A program made the position numbers and the translations under genes. Below, piece by piece: positions 10,454-24,506 of a stretch of DNA of 64,000 bases. How positions within the stretch are numbered: position 1 is the first letter of the stretch; each line of letters begins with the position of its first letter. Below the pieces are notes generated by a model. That model made no database searches. It was not told the origin of the DNA and worked only from the letters and a program-made list of their open reading frames with translations. Source of the stretch: Panaeolus papilionaceus (lineage: Eukaryota > Basidiomycota > Agaricomycetes > Agaricales); contig JADNRZ010000012.1 of NCBI GenBank assembly GCA_015501605.1, positions 558,001 to 622,000 of the forward strand, given 5' to 3'.

Positions 10454-13400
10454 TTACCCAAACTTCATTCCAGGCTGCAGGCTTCGCCCACGAGCAAGGC
10501 CCTTCCAGTCGGCTGTTTGAGTGTGTACAGTGTTTCCCCACCAGTTCTGGATCGTATTTTCACCTATTCTTCCGTCCAGAGGGTATTGCAGACTTTCGAG
10601 TTCCATGTCAAAATTCATTCCTATCAACGACCGCAAAAGCATCCAAGTATCTACTCACCAGAAGAACACCAACACAACACCAATCGCCGTTCCAGCATCC
10701 AGAGCGGCAGAAAGCACGTCTAGAACAGCAAAGAGCATTAAACGCGGGTTATATTTCTTCTTTCCAGAAAGAAAAGGCAAAGGAAAGGGAAAAAGTGACG
10801 GTGCTACAGCGGCTTTTTCACTCACAATTGTACTTGGCCCAGAACAAGAAGTGCTTTCTCCGCACAATGTACTGGAAAATGAATCCGATAATAGCCCAAG
10901 GAACGTAGTTGACCGCTGTCGCTGGAGGAATTTGACCCACGCCTGAGAAGATGAGACTGAAAGGGAATACAAGAAGTCGTCCAGAGTCAGGGATTGTACA
11001 AGAGATGTTGCTCAGGGGATGACTTACGGGAAGCTAGAATCGAAACACTGTCAGTTGAGGGGTATTCTATCAGATAGAAGGGAATTAAATGCCTACTTTA
11101 GATAGTTAAAAATGGTGCTGGGGTATCTTCGGGTATATAGCCAGAGAAGAACGGGGCAAGCGGCGCCAATGAGGAAAAAGAAACTTAGAGCTAGGACAAA
11201 TGATTTAAAGTGAGTTATTCCAGAACCTCCCGCCGAAGACCATTTTCGTACCACTGTAATGGAAATTAACAAAACAAAAATAACTCGCGAACAAGGGACT
11301 CACTAATAGATTTGACCCTTGGTAAATTGCAGACCAGGACCAATAACTCCCCACTACGACACATATGTCAACTTCATATGAAGATGAAAAAGAAATACAG
11401 AAACTTACAATAACGGAAGCGGTACCAAAAACCTGCGTTGAGACACAGGTAAAGTTGTTCTTCTGTTTCTCGTCGCAAAGCCCACTGTAAAGTAGTCAAC
11501 ATTCCTAGTCCTCGTCTTATAAAATATAAACAAAAAAACTGACTTGATGTTACTAAACATCCACGCCTGAACCGCTAGCTGAACTGTTCCTGCAATAATC
11601 GTAGCCACAACTTGGGCCCAAAACATAGGTCGTGGTGATATTTTCATGTAACTGTGACATGAGTAAGCGCACATCCCAAATACCATGAGCTCAACTCACT
11701 GTCCAAGCTTAAAGTCGGCCGTAAATTGCATAGCTAGCAAGCAACATCAATTTCCATACTTGAACAAAGAAGCGCTACATCATATTTACCTTGGGCCATC
11801 GTAACGTAGCCAAAGGTTTTGAACCTGTAGATACCAAACGTGAATCAGACCAACAAGCCTAATCGGATCTACAAAATCACCAACATCATCATGGCAATCG
11901 GTTTGCCTGTTTGGGATGTGATCAGCAACAACAACAACCCGCTTCGACGATGAACGACCACTTACCAGGAATCATGAATCCAATTATCAACTCTGTGATG
12001 ACGCTGAAGAATAAGAGAAGACGCGGTCCATCAGACATCTGCACATAGGACGTACAAAAGTGACAAGAGGACGTACTTGAGACCAACTTGACGATTAGTG
12101 ACGGCTTGAATCATCCCAATAGGTATGACATACACCAGCGCTGGACGCACAACGACGTCAGATCAGTTGTCCTGCCTTTAATTTAAACCTTTTCGGCACT
12201 TACCAATAAGAAGCGCAATAATTAGCGCCCAGATCGTCATACCCGTCGGCCAAAGCTCAATACAAACACAGGCAAATACAAAAGTAACAACTGCACGAAA
12301 ATCAGAAAGAATAAATTGACAATCTATGCTCCCGAGACAGGTGGCAAGCCACGAGTGAAATGGAGAGAAAAGAGACATACTAAATATACAGGCGTAGTAC
12401 CATTCCGGGACTAGCAAGGAGAAGGTAAGTTAGAAGCACGAAAACGTGGATGAGAGAAGAGACGCTACCTTGGGGGTAATGCGACATTAACCTAGCATGA
12501 ATATCGGGTTGTTCGCGCATTGTGCTATTAAATTGTAGTCTGATCGGGCGCCAGAAGTGGATGATAGCTGTATGAAAGTCGAATTCAGCAAACATGACGG
12601 CGGCGCTTGAGACAACTGCATGGTCCCACCGTGCGTGATGGTAGCTAGAGGAAGACTCAAGTTAGTAGACGTGGAAATGTATCATGTAAAGGACGCACAA
12701 GAAATGGAGAGGAATGATAGTCCGTAGGAGATAGCAAACGTGGTACTGGGAATGCGTAAGAACCAGAGTTGTGATGACGATCATCTTGGCTACTCACGAG
12801 ATATAAAGCGGGCTATAGTTTTTGTATGCCTCCATATCCAAGCTGAGATCAGGTCCAATAACTCGTCTAACGTCATATCGTTGTCCAGTATTGTCGAAAG
12901 CAGTAAGCGCCGAGATTCTAATCAATTGTTAGTAACAAACCACCTATGCAAAGCACAGAAGCATACGGAAGATACTGGCTCTGCCAAACGTTGTTGTACT
13001 ATCGCAAAAAGGGTTAGGAAGGGAAACGCTACTCTGAGAATATACCTACGTAGAGTAGCGGCGTCAAGAACCCTGATAATTCCGATGAGAAATCTCGCGC
13101 TTATAAGCTCCACTTGGGACTCACAGTAGAAGAAGAAGAAACCAATCATAACGTTCGCCTCTGCCCACCCTGGATATCGACACAAAAAAGGGAATTCAGG
13201 TTAATGAGGTCGCCGAGAATCTCCAGGTACACGTACAGGGGGTGGCTAAGCTAATTATAATCAATTGATTAGTGCCTGAAGGTAAAGCGGAGGAGCTGAG
13301 AGTGACTCACGGGCTGCCAATGTAAGCAATTTGCGCCCAATCTAGCGTCAGAAGGGAGAATCCCAGTCCAGTATGGTATCTACAGCCAAGATAAGGGCTT

Positions 13401-14892
13401 GATCTTGTCCGGGTTCCGAGAGGACGTACCCAAATAGTTGGTTGATTTTCTTGATAGAGATGTCAAGAAGGATCAATCCAAGCAAAAGAAAGAAGGACGC
13501 ACAACGTTGTCGGGGGCAATCCAGCAAACCTGAGTAAAACCACGGTAAGATTTAGACCACGGCGCCGGACGCGTTCGCACATACCCAGCTAAACCAACTA
13601 GAATCCGGGTTGTCTTTCAGTTGAGATCCAGGGATGGAAGCAAGCGCACGCACCTCAAAGCCTGAAACAGATATCCTGGAATGAAGTCTGTGCTCAGGGA
13701 TAACGATAAGAATGAATTGCGCCTCCAACGTGCGATTGACACGTACACCAAACAATCGCTGCAACGAAGATATAGAGAAAAAATCGCTCTCTTGTCAAGC
13801 CGTCCCGCGGCCCAATACCAGCGTACGTTTGTGAATGCAGCGTGTTGAACAGAGCGCAAGATACCAGCGTGTTGGGCCAGACTAGAGAAGCCGTCAGTTA
13901 CCGATGACAAGGGTCAGAGCGCACTTACTCATTGACGGTGGGTCAACTAGAAATCGTCGCGCGAATCCTCCCATCGAGAAGCCAATTAGCTGCGTTGACA
14001 TGACAAGCATCCAGTTGTCTGCTAGACATTAGATAGCACTCGTCAATCTAGTAAATCCCATGGACGCACAAGCAAAACTGAACTCTTGGTCATAGAATTT
14101 CCATTGTACGGCGACGATATCGGTTGCATATGCACTTTGAGCACCCACAGTAGCCATTATAGTTACCAGAACCTGGGAGCGGCTCTCGTGAGTCCAAGCG
14201 TTTCGCTTTCGCGTGAAGCTTATCAGCTGGTAAACTCACATGTTCCTTGATTGTAAAGGGTCCAGGATTCATTTCATAGCCAAATACTGATACCCTGGGA
14301 CATATTCGAGCCCACGCCCGACCTATAGGAAATACCAGTAATTGAGCTACGAGCTAGATGACGGTTATGGAAGGATCCCAATCAGCAAATACAGGCAAAG
14401 TCGAGACGAATGCGCTACTAACACCCCCGATTGACACTGACGGGTATCGAAAGTAGAAGAACTGATTCATGCCAGGAAGTAGAATGGCCCAGATTATACC
14501 TAGAACCCAGGCGCGGACCGTTGCTGCGGGCATGAGGGGATCGTCGAAGTTGGCCACTGCTGAGCGCACTTCAGGATAGGGGGAATCATCCTCTAACCAT
14601 TGAACCAAAGGGCGAAACGTTAAGGGATGTGATGAAAGCTTCAATGGATAATATTTACCTAGCACAGAATCACTATCATAGTTTGGGTCAAAGGCGCTCG
14701 CAAAGCCACTGTGGCGGCCTGTATACGTTGAGGAGCTATCACAAGCCTCCGGGGTCGTGTCTGTTCGTTCAGAAATGTTATATGTGTATACGTAGAAGAG
14801 ATAGGCATTACAGGCGCACCAAGTGATTTCTCCGCATCCCTGATAGCGTACTCTGTATCTGTAGTCTCCTCTTGCTTCTCCAGGCTACTCAT
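10454..14892 (-). CDS. OPT-family oligopeptide transporter
   Basis: Proton-coupled importer of small peptides or related compounds, plasma membrane. The ATG at 14892 begins MSSLEKQEETTD, a hydrophilic leader. The OPT signature DDSPYPEVRSAVANFDDP follows, then the first membrane segment and NQFFYFRYPSVSIGG, and the NPGPFTIKEH motif near 14270. Many hydrophobic segments come next across roughly fifteen short introns: MATVGAQSAYATDIVAVQW, MSTQLIGFSMGGFARRFLV, PWWAEANVMIGFFFFY, WYYACIF near 12400, ELIIGFMIPGKP near 11980, and MKISPRPMFWAQVVATIIAG near 11640. The end reads NWWGNTVHTQTADWKGLA, finishing KFG with stop at 10454-10456. All conserved OPT blocks occur in the right order, so the gene looks intact. 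Whether it carries oligopeptides, glutathione or a metal chelate cannot be told from sequence. The upstream side is a long gene-poor region. Confidence 0.9.
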
Positions 14893-17800
14893 GGCATTCC
14901 TCCGCCTCCAGGTTGACGGATTGCTAGTTCCTTGGACAGGAGGATAGGTATGCTCCGTAATGTCCAGCGCAGCTAAGAAACTCGGAGAAACGTTGGCTAT
15001 TTTTTATTGACTTGGGGTCAACGATAGCGCAGACTTGTAATCTTGGTATGACCAACCAGTTTTGAAATTAGTGATAGGAAGATGTTGAGATAGATTCGGA
15101 TGGTTTTATAAGTTCGAACAGGGCGGGGGGATATGGACTGGTCGTAATTTAGGGAAGTGGCAGGTGGAGAGGTGTCTGGTGGTAGTTACCCCTCACTCCA
15201 TCCGAGAGGAGGATGGAAAGATGCACGAATAAGGCACACAACTGCCGAATTCTATCATCACCTTCTCACGTGATTCATTATATTTTTAAAAAAAATTGAA
15301 ATAAAATAAAAACATATTTGCCTCTCTGCCTATAAGTACCGTAATCTCGTCTCATATCGTTGATTAGGACCTTTTATTCAATTCTTCATGAACTGGCTTG
15401 GTAAATTTCTTGGGTTACAATCTTTTCGATAGCCTTTTCCCTACCAACTCCCACCCCCTGTACGATATGCCACTGGTGGCAACTGACACAAAAACGCACA
15501 TGCCAAAACTATTCGAAACAAGGGACTTTGAGCTCCCATAGTAGCTTATCCAATAAGTCTCTGAAACGGCAACAAATCTGGGGAATGAATACGATCATAA
15601 CGCTCTCACAGCTCACAGAACACCGAATTCTATAATTATGAGTTTCGTTGATGCCACGCTCCATCAGATATACATATCCCCGCCATCACTCTCATTCGCC
15701 ATGTGTTTCCATCCATTCCCAGGGCGTTCTTGGCTGGTCACACCTCTTTATCATCCTATGATGAGCCATCCCGAAATCTCGTCTGATTTTAGAAGACGTA
15801 GCTGGCATTCGTAACGCGACATACCGTTAGTCGACATGAATCATTGGCAGTTTGCACTGCCAGTCTCTCTGGCCCTTTCACGTTGGGCTCCTGTATCAGT
15901 CAAGACTATGGCTCGGCTCCCACCAAACCTTCAATAACATAGCACAGGCACAACCCAAGCCAACCTCAGGCTTGGGGCTCCTCTCATTGCTTGTACTTTA
16001 CTTATCTGCTCTTATCCGTCACTTACTGGGCAAGTGGCACCTTCGTTTCAATTCTTGGGTAAAACTCTATCGAAAATGAACTTCGCTGGGCACTATCACC
16101 TCTGATCATCATCCATTCAACTGAACGCCGTCAACTTCGGTGTCAAGCAAGTACTGTTTTGAGACGCCATACATATCTAGACCTTGAGCGATAGGATAAC
16201 TCAATTGCTTTAAGTGGGGCTCATGATTGAGGTAAGACGCTGTCAGTGTTACTAGACGTGCTTGACCATCGTGCACAGCGAACGAATGAGAAATCTGCGT
16301 CGTCATATTCCTGCATATCCCGAATATCCGCCCTTTAGTATCAGGCGCTAGTACTAGTCGCCGGCCGACAAGGGGACGCGTACGTGCTCATTCGCATCCG
16401 AAATGAATATTTCCAAGGCCTTCGAGCTCGATCGCAAAAAGAAGCTGTGGTAACTTTAAGCCACGAGTACGACTACAAGTTATTATCCCGTCCCCTGATA
16501 TGTACACGGGACCAGGAAAAACGCCTTTTTACGCACAAATTACGAATATATCCATGTCGTTCTTTCTTTGAAGAATTTTCACTTCCACCCACGTACTATC
16601 AGAAGTATACAGGGTTATGGAAAGGTCTCACGATTTGCAGCCACTGCCCAGTGTTGATATGATGATACATTGAGCTAGGTACTTACACGAACTTGAGTGA
16701 CGAATCGACCCTGGGCGTTCCAGTCGGCCCCCTCTGTCGTCACCATCCAAACACAATTTTGGCACTCCATTATAGTGGCACCTAACATGAGACAGGCATT
16801 TTATAGGACATGAAAGGCACCCCAAATCCCAGGAAGATCCGCCTCCAGAGTCCAATCACTGGAGGATCATATGGCAGATGGACACGAGACCTGCAACAAA
16901 CTAGGGCGAGTGAGAAAAACGAGAGCACCAGTGTGCCTATGTATATCGAGAAACGTACAAACGACTTCAAGAGGATATATGTCTGCGAGTCGTCGGAACC
17001 TGCGACGCAGGGACGTAGCCTTGATATTGTTCAGGACATGCTTCAAGTATTATCTGATGATCATGATACTGTCATGACCAGCAGCCACGTTGACATCGTC
17101 AGGGCAGGGCCCACCATCTTGATCGCTCATTAGTGGTACGAAAAAACCTATGTATTTTCTGTATCGCAACCCACCAGCGCCTGTTTATCTCAATGCGCAT
17201 TTCCAAACAATCAGCCCAGCAGTGGCTACAAATCGGGGTCTTTAGCGTTGAGCTAGTCCTGAATCGATATGTACATATCCAAAGTGCGCAGCAACGGACA
17301 TTTGGTTATCACATGTCAAATCTTTTCCCCCCCAGAGCTGTTTTCCCCAAGATATACGCAACTCATCATGATGCCATCCAACCACCGGATTGGGTGAGCG
17401 TACTGGTCAGACGGGCCTGGATTTTTCGTTAAAATTCAACCAGGCGGCGTCTGTAGAAACTCAAGCAATAAGTCTGAAGCACCTATGCAAGCAGTGGTTT
17501 GGTCAAGTAGTTATTAAAAGAATCTGACGGTCAATAGGCAAGAGCCAGAAAAATCAGAAAATGCGAAGCCCATGGCCGCTCAAAAACTGTGAAAAGCATG
17601 CTAAGAGAGAGAGACAAGGGCCGGTGGTCATTTTTTAAAGTTCCAAAGCGATTAGATTGTATATATGGGGGTATGTTTCATTGGCAGGCAGAGCCCCTGA
17701 CTTTTAAAAGCTGGCTAAGCCTCTCACATTCCAAAAAATTCAGCTTGAATTTCGTCCCGAAAGGCCGTTTACTCACCTCACTAACGGCGTCAGGATTGCA

Positions 17801-18588
17801 AGGAGCAGGGGATTTTTTGCTTCTGTTTTGTGGATAAGTAGAGTAGAATTATGTATAGACGGGCCAATGGGTAAGTAAACCTTTCGAATAACCAGGAACC
17901 TCGTCGCCGTCAGCATTTGTCAATCCCAAAATAATGGTTGACCTACATAACCATAATTCGCAATCGCTCATTTCAACCAAATGGTCCCTAATATAACCGC
18001 CTGCGAAAACATATAAAAAAACTGGTAACACCCGCGATAACCTCAAGATAAGTCTTAGAATGGAATCTGGCGATCCGCGCTCCTCCCACTTTGGCACTAG
18101 ACGGGCGCTAGTGACTCAGACCGTCTATGATTTGATCGGATGACAGTTGTCCCTGAGGGCAATCATTCAATGTGACGCACTTTGACGCACTTAGTCCATT
18201 CTAGTGAGCATTTAAGCAAGAGACGACGGAAGAGGGAAATACAAAATCTAAGATAACCACTAAGCAAAGCAGTATGTACAAGTACATATAAACGAGCCCA
18301 AGAAATACAAGAGAATTTTCATCAACAGCTATGACTGTTCGCATAGTCTATCGTGTCTATATCATAACATTCCAACGCATCCCATTTTGAAACGAAGCCA
18401 AGTGACTCAAAAGAGTCAACGATGGTTTGTTTGTGAAGTAAATGCGGCCTGATGTGCCCCAGATACCCATGTCGGAGAGCATCACTCGCTGAATAATAGT
18501 CGAGTAGATCCGACAGGGGCACCAGCCGCCCATAAACACCCATCACCAGACAAAGCCACAAGTTATCCACACCCAAACGAAACACCTT
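14893..18588. other. Long intergenic region, no supported gene
   Basis: About 3.7 kb upstream of the OPT gene and downstream of the 18589 transporter. Short ORFs on both strands show no recognisable motif, no consistent splice pattern and no repeats within the window. The OPT promoter should be in the right-hand few hundred bases after 14893. It could hide decayed genes too old to read by eye or unrecognised transposon remnants. Confidence 0.45.
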
Positions 18589-20890
18589 TTAATATAACAC
18601 AGCCATCTCAGCACAAACCACACCCAACCCAACAGCAGTCATCACAAGCAGCGGCAGCATATTCCAAAACGCAAACGTCCGCTGCTTAATATGGATCCCC
18701 TTCTGCTCCAATATCTGTTTCCACAACAGCCCAGCGAGCGACGCACTAAACGTGAAGCTCACAGCACCAATATTCGACGCAACAGCGAGTGCGATAGCAG
18801 CTGCGCGGAGGAAAGCGTCCATATTGACCGGGTTTGTCGCAGACGCCATCGCTGCCTGCCCTGATGAGCCCAGCGCAGCCGCTCGAATGACTTTGGTGAG
18901 GAGAATCGTTGCGCCGATGTTGGTTCCGCTGATGTTGCACAGAATGACACCGAGGACCCCGACAACCCAAATGGTGGCGAAGAGGTCAAAGTGATGCGTC
19001 GCGCGCACAAGCCACACGGAGAAGATCTCTATCCACCCTTGGTTAGCTAGCGCTTCGATGAGGATGAACTGGGAGAACGCGAATGGGATGAGAGCGAATG
19101 GTAATCTCGGGGTAGCGGTGTGTAGTGTTGGGAAGTGCTTGTGAAGGAAATTTCCAACTCTCCTGGAGAATTGTTTGATGAGACGAATGAAGCCAGGTGC
19201 TGGTGCAACGTCGCGTGATTCTGAGCTGGAAGTAGCCACTTCTGACTCTGATTCTTTTTTCAAACTACCGTCGATGGCCCCAACTAGAGTTTTGTCAGTC
19301 CCCTGTCTCTTTTCGCTCTGTGCACGACGCCTGGAAAACTCCTCTGACGCGTCATCAGATAACGAGGGATCCAAAATAGGGTTGGGGGGATGCACGAGGC
19401 TGACTGGTGTCGGAAGAGCATCCACGCTTTCGGACTTTTCATCCGCGATGCGAACCTTCTTAGAAAGATCCCCGTTCGTCCTTGGTGCCGCGTCTTCAAT
19501 GTCATCTTCAATGACCTCACCATCTTCATCAACCGAGGCATGACCTCTGTGGGCCTCCAGCTCCTTGAGGGTGTCTTCCAACACTGCCTTGTCTCCCGGC
19601 ACACGATACTTGGATGGGTAAGCTTCATTTCGCCATGCAAACCGACCAAAGCGGGTCCAATCCCAGCCGATGTCAAAGATAAATTTGGCAACCGCAAACG
19701 GCAGAGTGATCTTCCAGACATCGACATGGAAGAAACTGACAACGATGATGACCACCAAGCAGCTTCCAAGGAGCGTAGAGCCAACCCAAGCCCCTGTTGG
19801 GTCAAGCAGAACGGATCGCCAGTCAAGGTTTCCAGTAACATTGAGTCGTCGTGGAAGATATTTCGCGGGACGATTAGGTTGATGAGGCGGTGCCTGGGAG
19901 GAGTATTTGGGGTTAACGGCTGAAGATGTACCCTTGGGCTCCACAGTGGTGAGTTGATCGTCGCCTGCAGCTCCAGGACTAGCTCTCCGCCTACCAATCG
20001 TAGACAACTTCGATTTGATACGTCCAACATCTGCAGCCCAGAATTGCAAGAAAATGACAATGAAAGACGTCACTGTGCACGCCACAAAAGGAAGGATGGT
20101 ATAAGCTGTAAAGGCAGCGTTATTAACGCGAAAGCCTTCGCAAATGACAACATTAGTTGGGTTTCCGAGGAATAGCACCATGCTAGCCGTATTGGCTGCT
20201 GCAAACTCGGAAATGAGCCAGGCGTCGGGGTTAAGCTGTTGAGAGTTAGGTTAGACTTGAAGCGACTAGATTAATTTTAGACTGCACTTGCCTTGTTGAC
20301 ATTCGTGTAGTACACCAGGAAGGCAGTACCGCTGAGAATGACAGGATCGTTTCCCAGAACGACGCTGAGAACGGTCAACATGATGTAGAAATAGAGGAAG
20401 AGCTTCCAGCCAGCATTGCCTCCTTTGTTGCTAACCCAAAAGGCTGCCGCTTGCAAGATACCCGTGATGTCTAGTGTGATGGCCATGTACGCAAGTGAGA
20501 AAAAAAGGATTAGGATGTTGTATGGCTTGACATTATCGGTTCCACTGAATATGATATGGGTGTTATCAGAACCCTGCAGTTTCATTTCACTGCATGAAGT
20601 AACTTACACTATTCCATCGCGAATCTGTGTGATAAGATTACAATCAGATCAGGACAAGGTAAACTAAAGGATTTTGCACAAACCTGAGTGGGTCCTAAGC
20701 ACTGAGCTGCCCATAACACCAGAATTGCGATGATGGGTGCTGTCGTGAGGTTGATGTGAATGCGTGGTCGTCTGCCTCCAATGTAGGGTAAGAAACGCGG
20801 TATTGGTAGCACAAATGAATAGGGGTAGATGACGAAGATGATTGAAATTATGAAGATGACAATAGTCGCTATAGCATCACCAGAGACCAT
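18589..20890 (-). CDS. ArsB/NhaD (ion-transporter superfamily) membrane transporter
   Basis: Integral membrane ion transporter of the ArsB/NhaD/CitMHS-like superfamily. The ATG at 20890 opens with a hydrophobic helix (GDAIATIVIFIISIIFVIY). Short exons then give KPYNILILFFSLAYMAITLD, WKLFLYFYIMLTVLSVVLGN and DPVILSGTAFLVYYTN, the N-terminal half of the fold, and ANTASMVLFLGNPTNVV, a re-entrant-like motif with conserved Asn and Pro. A large hydrophilic loop of about 180 residues (Ser/Asp/Glu-rich, cytoplasmic by inference) separates the halves. The second half repeats the pattern, including ILCNISGTNIGATILLTKVI and SNIGAVSFTFSASLAGLLWK. The last large exon is 20181..18589. The large central loop is usual for fungal members. 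Substrate (arsenite, Na+/H+, organic anion) is not determinable; no arsenic-resistance genes are adjacent. Confidence 0.8.
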
Positions 20891-22614
20891 GGTTGTAGAG
20901 TTACAAGGTGGTTCAGTGGCTGATTTTTCGACACTCTACGATGATTTAGCACCGGGAATTTGCAAGGGGTTTTCTCGGACCAAGATGACCACTGACAGCA
21001 GGAATCGAGTATTTAAGTGAATGAGGTGAACAGCTTTCGGAGAGAGATCCAAACCTGAATCAATGGACAAACTTCATATTAAAAGATATCTATGAAGGTG
21101 ACAAAACCACGTACAATTTCAAGGACCGGTTTTCCTGCAATCGTTGACTGTAAATCCGATAAAATCCTATGTCTTTTAGGCTATGTTATCCGAACTGCAA
21201 CGGAGTTTAAGTACGGCTCAAGGGTTGCTCGGTGAATCAGTATCCGCGTCCCTGTGGCCTCGGTGGCTCTGAGAGGGCAGAAGTAAAGTGTAAATAGAAG
21301 TATATTCCTGAGTACCATCCACTGGGAGACATGACATCGATGCCCTCGGAAAGCCCCAACGTGAGTTTGACTGAGAACATTTCAAAACCAAAAATGGCAT
21401 GATGTCGATAATTTCGGCATCTTTGTGCCGTAAGGATGCCGAGTCTTTGTGTGACCGGGTTTACCGGCAATGTCTAATAAATCCATGTGTTAGGGTTTTG
21501 CCGGACGATATATCCACTATTGGGGACCTGACATTGATAGGGTGATTGGGAACTCATCGAAGGGAGTGCAGGGCCTTGTGGATCAAAATCGGGGAATCGC
21601 ACTGCCTCACAGAGTCCACATGTTGAGATACGGTTTAGTGTATCTGAGCTACAAGAGCTAACAAGTATCGAGACAAGTCTCTTGGTTAGCTGAATATGGG
21701 ACTCATACTTCATATTAACCAGCTAGAGCTCCGCGCGAAGTAGAAGAAAAGTGCGTCAGGGGCTCCTTGGCTTATATGAAGAGTGATCTAATACTGTACA
21801 GCCTTTGATCAGTGTACACGCGTGGAAACCCCCTTCGAGCGCATGTTCCACAAATTTACATCTGAGCCTGGTTGGTAACGTCATTTTTCTCGCGCTGAAT
21901 ACTACAGTGCGTAAAAATACACCCAAAAATCTAACGTACCTTACCTGCAGGATGATAACTTGTGGTTAACAGAAACCTTGTATACGTGTACATGTTCATC
22001 TAAAGATCATAACCTTCTTGAACCCTACATTTCTTAGTCTATGGAGCAGCGCAATGCTGTTCATAATATAGATAAGTGCGTGGTCGAGAGAAGCTCCATG
22101 GATTTAATCGAAGGGAAAATGTGTTCAAATAATACTCCCTATTCATATGTGTGGTCCGCCATGCCTCACAGAAGTGTGGAAGACCTAATAGGTAGGGGAT
22201 TTGCGGACATAAATGACCCCTGAAATGCAGGTACGACTGAACGCAATTAGTTGACTCAAATTATATTCAACTTCTGCAGTGATATTTTCTTTCGACCCGA
22301 TTGTCAAGGATCCAAAGCAGGAAAGTCGGGCGTACATATATTTCTACATCCATCTGGCTACAGGCGTGGCAGGATTTTCGTACATGACCTGCCATTCCTC
22401 TCAAGCTATCGAACAGCCTCATAACAGCAGCTCGAAACAGATACAGTGTGCGGAAGTACACCCTATTCACTGAGAGTAGGCGTATGTACAATGCAGATAA
22501 GGACGTCCTAGAGGTAATCAGTATGACTGCCAAGTAGCGGAGAGGAATCCTAATCCCAACGACTGGCGAATCTGCTCTACTTATCTGACCCCTCGAGCCA
22601 GGAACCCCATGCTA
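20891..22614. other. Intergenic, no supported gene
   Basis: About 1.7 kb upstream of the 20890 transporter and downstream of the GMC remnant. Only short ORFs without motifs. A promoter for the transporter is expected next to 20891; nothing specific is visible. Confidence 0.45.
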
Positions 22615-23845
22615 TCAGAAATTCAAATCCCCCGCAATCAGAACTGCTGCCTTTTCCCCCATTCCCAGCGCAGTATTGTAAATGGTTCCACCAACGTTCG
22701 CAGGGAAAATACTGCAGTCTGTGTATACGATATTGAACCAGTGGACCAGAAAATTCAAAGATGAAAAGCGCCTCTCACTGGCGACCTTAAGGCCTTCGAC
22801 GCCATAGACATTCAAGCGCTCGTCCACAACGCCACCGTCTTCTCGTGTCTTCATGGCACGTGTACCCTACTGAACAGAAAAGCGTCAGAGACAAGCGCAT
22901 GCGACATCATTAATCTTCGGTGCTTACAGACTGCCAGGTACTTCCAACGTGATGATGTACACAGGAGTATCAGAAATATGATTCAAACCCCATTTCGAAT
23001 GGAATCAATGCACTTACTTCGTTCGATGCAGAACTGGTCGATAACGGCATCATCCTCGATGGTGTATGTTACTTCAGAAGCAGTGATACTAAACGGGTTA
23101 GCAGTCTCAATCACCGCGCCTGACTCTTTCCTAAACTGAGGATGCACAGCTGCTGGTTCGCCTCTGAAGTTCTTCATTCTTCTCCCAAGTTCGCGGGACT
23201 TCTTGGACTTCCGTCGCAGAACCTCGATATCGGCAGGACTATAATACCACCCATGAATTGAGCGCGATTGAGTTTAGGAGCATACTTTAACTCACTGATC
23301 GAGGTAGCCAGGGTGAAACCCTGCTTTAGCCTCAGATCTTTGCTGCTAATATGCAAATGACCAGTCGTGGAGGGGTATACCTATGTGAGTTCAGGAAAGC
23401 ATCTCAATAGCGAGGGTCCAGGATTACGCGATCCGAAGTGGTTGCTGAATGGTGTCAAAATCATGAAACACGTCGACCAAGTTGAAGCGATTTTGCATGG
23501 CTATGGGGTATAGGTGTATCAATGACTTATGCTTCCTTATCATTATATCTAGGTGGTGATATATGGGAGCCGTAAGCGGTGCGATAAAATTTACGAAGTA
23601 AAATGTGTCCACCTTGTCCATCTCTGTTCGATGCGAACGATTTCTCTGTGATCAGCCCCAGACCATCCTTGAACATCTCGAATGGACTTACCCCATACTT
23701 ATTGCAGGTTTGGAAATCGTTGAAGTCATCTGAAACAACTCTCTCTTTGTCGTATAGACTGGCTGTGCTCAGAAAGTCATCGGAGACGCCAACGAGGTTC
23801 GCCAACCAGCTGAAAATCTTTGTTTATGTTTTCCTTTCGGAATGA
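22615..23845 (-). pseudogene. Remnant of alcohol-oxidase-type GMC oxidoreductase
   Basis: The C-terminal portion of an FAD-dependent GMC oxidoreductase resembling fungal AOX (methanol/short-chain alcohol oxidase). Readable pieces on the minus strand, in order, are KERVVSDDFNDF and LGLITEKSFASN (about 23740-23600); VYPSTTGHLHISSKD (near 23375-23330); KKSRELGRRMKNFRGEPAAV (near 23200-23150); SEVTYTIEDDAVIDQF (about 23080-23030); and MKTREDGGVVDERLNVYGVEG with NTALGMGEKAAVLIAGDLNF (22854-22615, stop 22615-22617). These match the AOX landmarks after the flavin domain. The pieces change frame more often than introns can clearly explain, stops fall between them near 23440, and no N-terminal FAD-binding GxGxxG segment is found upstream. 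A decayed or truncated gene is the best reading; an intact gene with unusual introns and a missing 5' end is less likely. Confidence 0.72.
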
Positions 23846-24506
23846 CTACCGACGTCGAATATACTATGTACTCCAGAAAAAAAAGCATACTTTGATATTA
23901 CGAACAGCAACTAACCACAGAGACTCGATATTCCAGAGGACACGATAAACCTAGATAAGGAGGTCAAATGCATTATGTGAGCCAAACTGATATATGATTC
24001 AAGTATTTATGTTTTTGTTTTGGCCACGATGGTCAACATTGTCGAAACTTCAACTTATTTATGTCCTCTATGGTGGAAATGGCCGACTTGGATCCGCTTG
24101 CTTTGGGGTTTCAAAGTTATATATTAAAAAAAAGTGCATAAAAGTTTGTTCGAGATATGAACTTGCGGAATGCCATGAGGGTCCGATCTGAAAAGTAATT
24201 AGTCGATAAAACTGCGCATTTTTTAACTCGTGTCGAGACAGAGCCGAACCACCAACTGCAACGCGTAGGCTGTAATTTTAAACGGTAAACACGCACCTCA
24301 GAAGTTTGATAATCACTTAATTTTAAAGCCCACGATCACTCAAGGGGCTTGGCCCTCCAACCGATGTAAGTGGGCGCGTTGGTGGGAACTTCTCCAAGCC
24401 GCTGTCGATACGCAATGCGGCGCCTGCAGCTAACTAGATATATTTGACCCACCCAACTTTCGAAGCGTAATTCGCTCTTCTACAATCCTCCTTCACCGCT
24501 ACTACG
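23846..24506. other. Intergenic, no supported gene
   Basis: About 660 bp between the GMC remnant and the broken F-box gene. AT-rich on the left. No family motif found. Confidence 0.4.

Noticed and set aside
15852..18585. A series of 60-107 codon ORFs in the 3.7 kb gene-poor region
   Set aside because: None has motifs, chains by splicing, or repeats elsewhere in the window; left as intergenic.
19170..19923. 122- and 177-codon plus ORFs opposite the ArsB/NhaD-like gene
   Set aside because: Shadows of the hydrophilic loop coding sequence on the minus strand.
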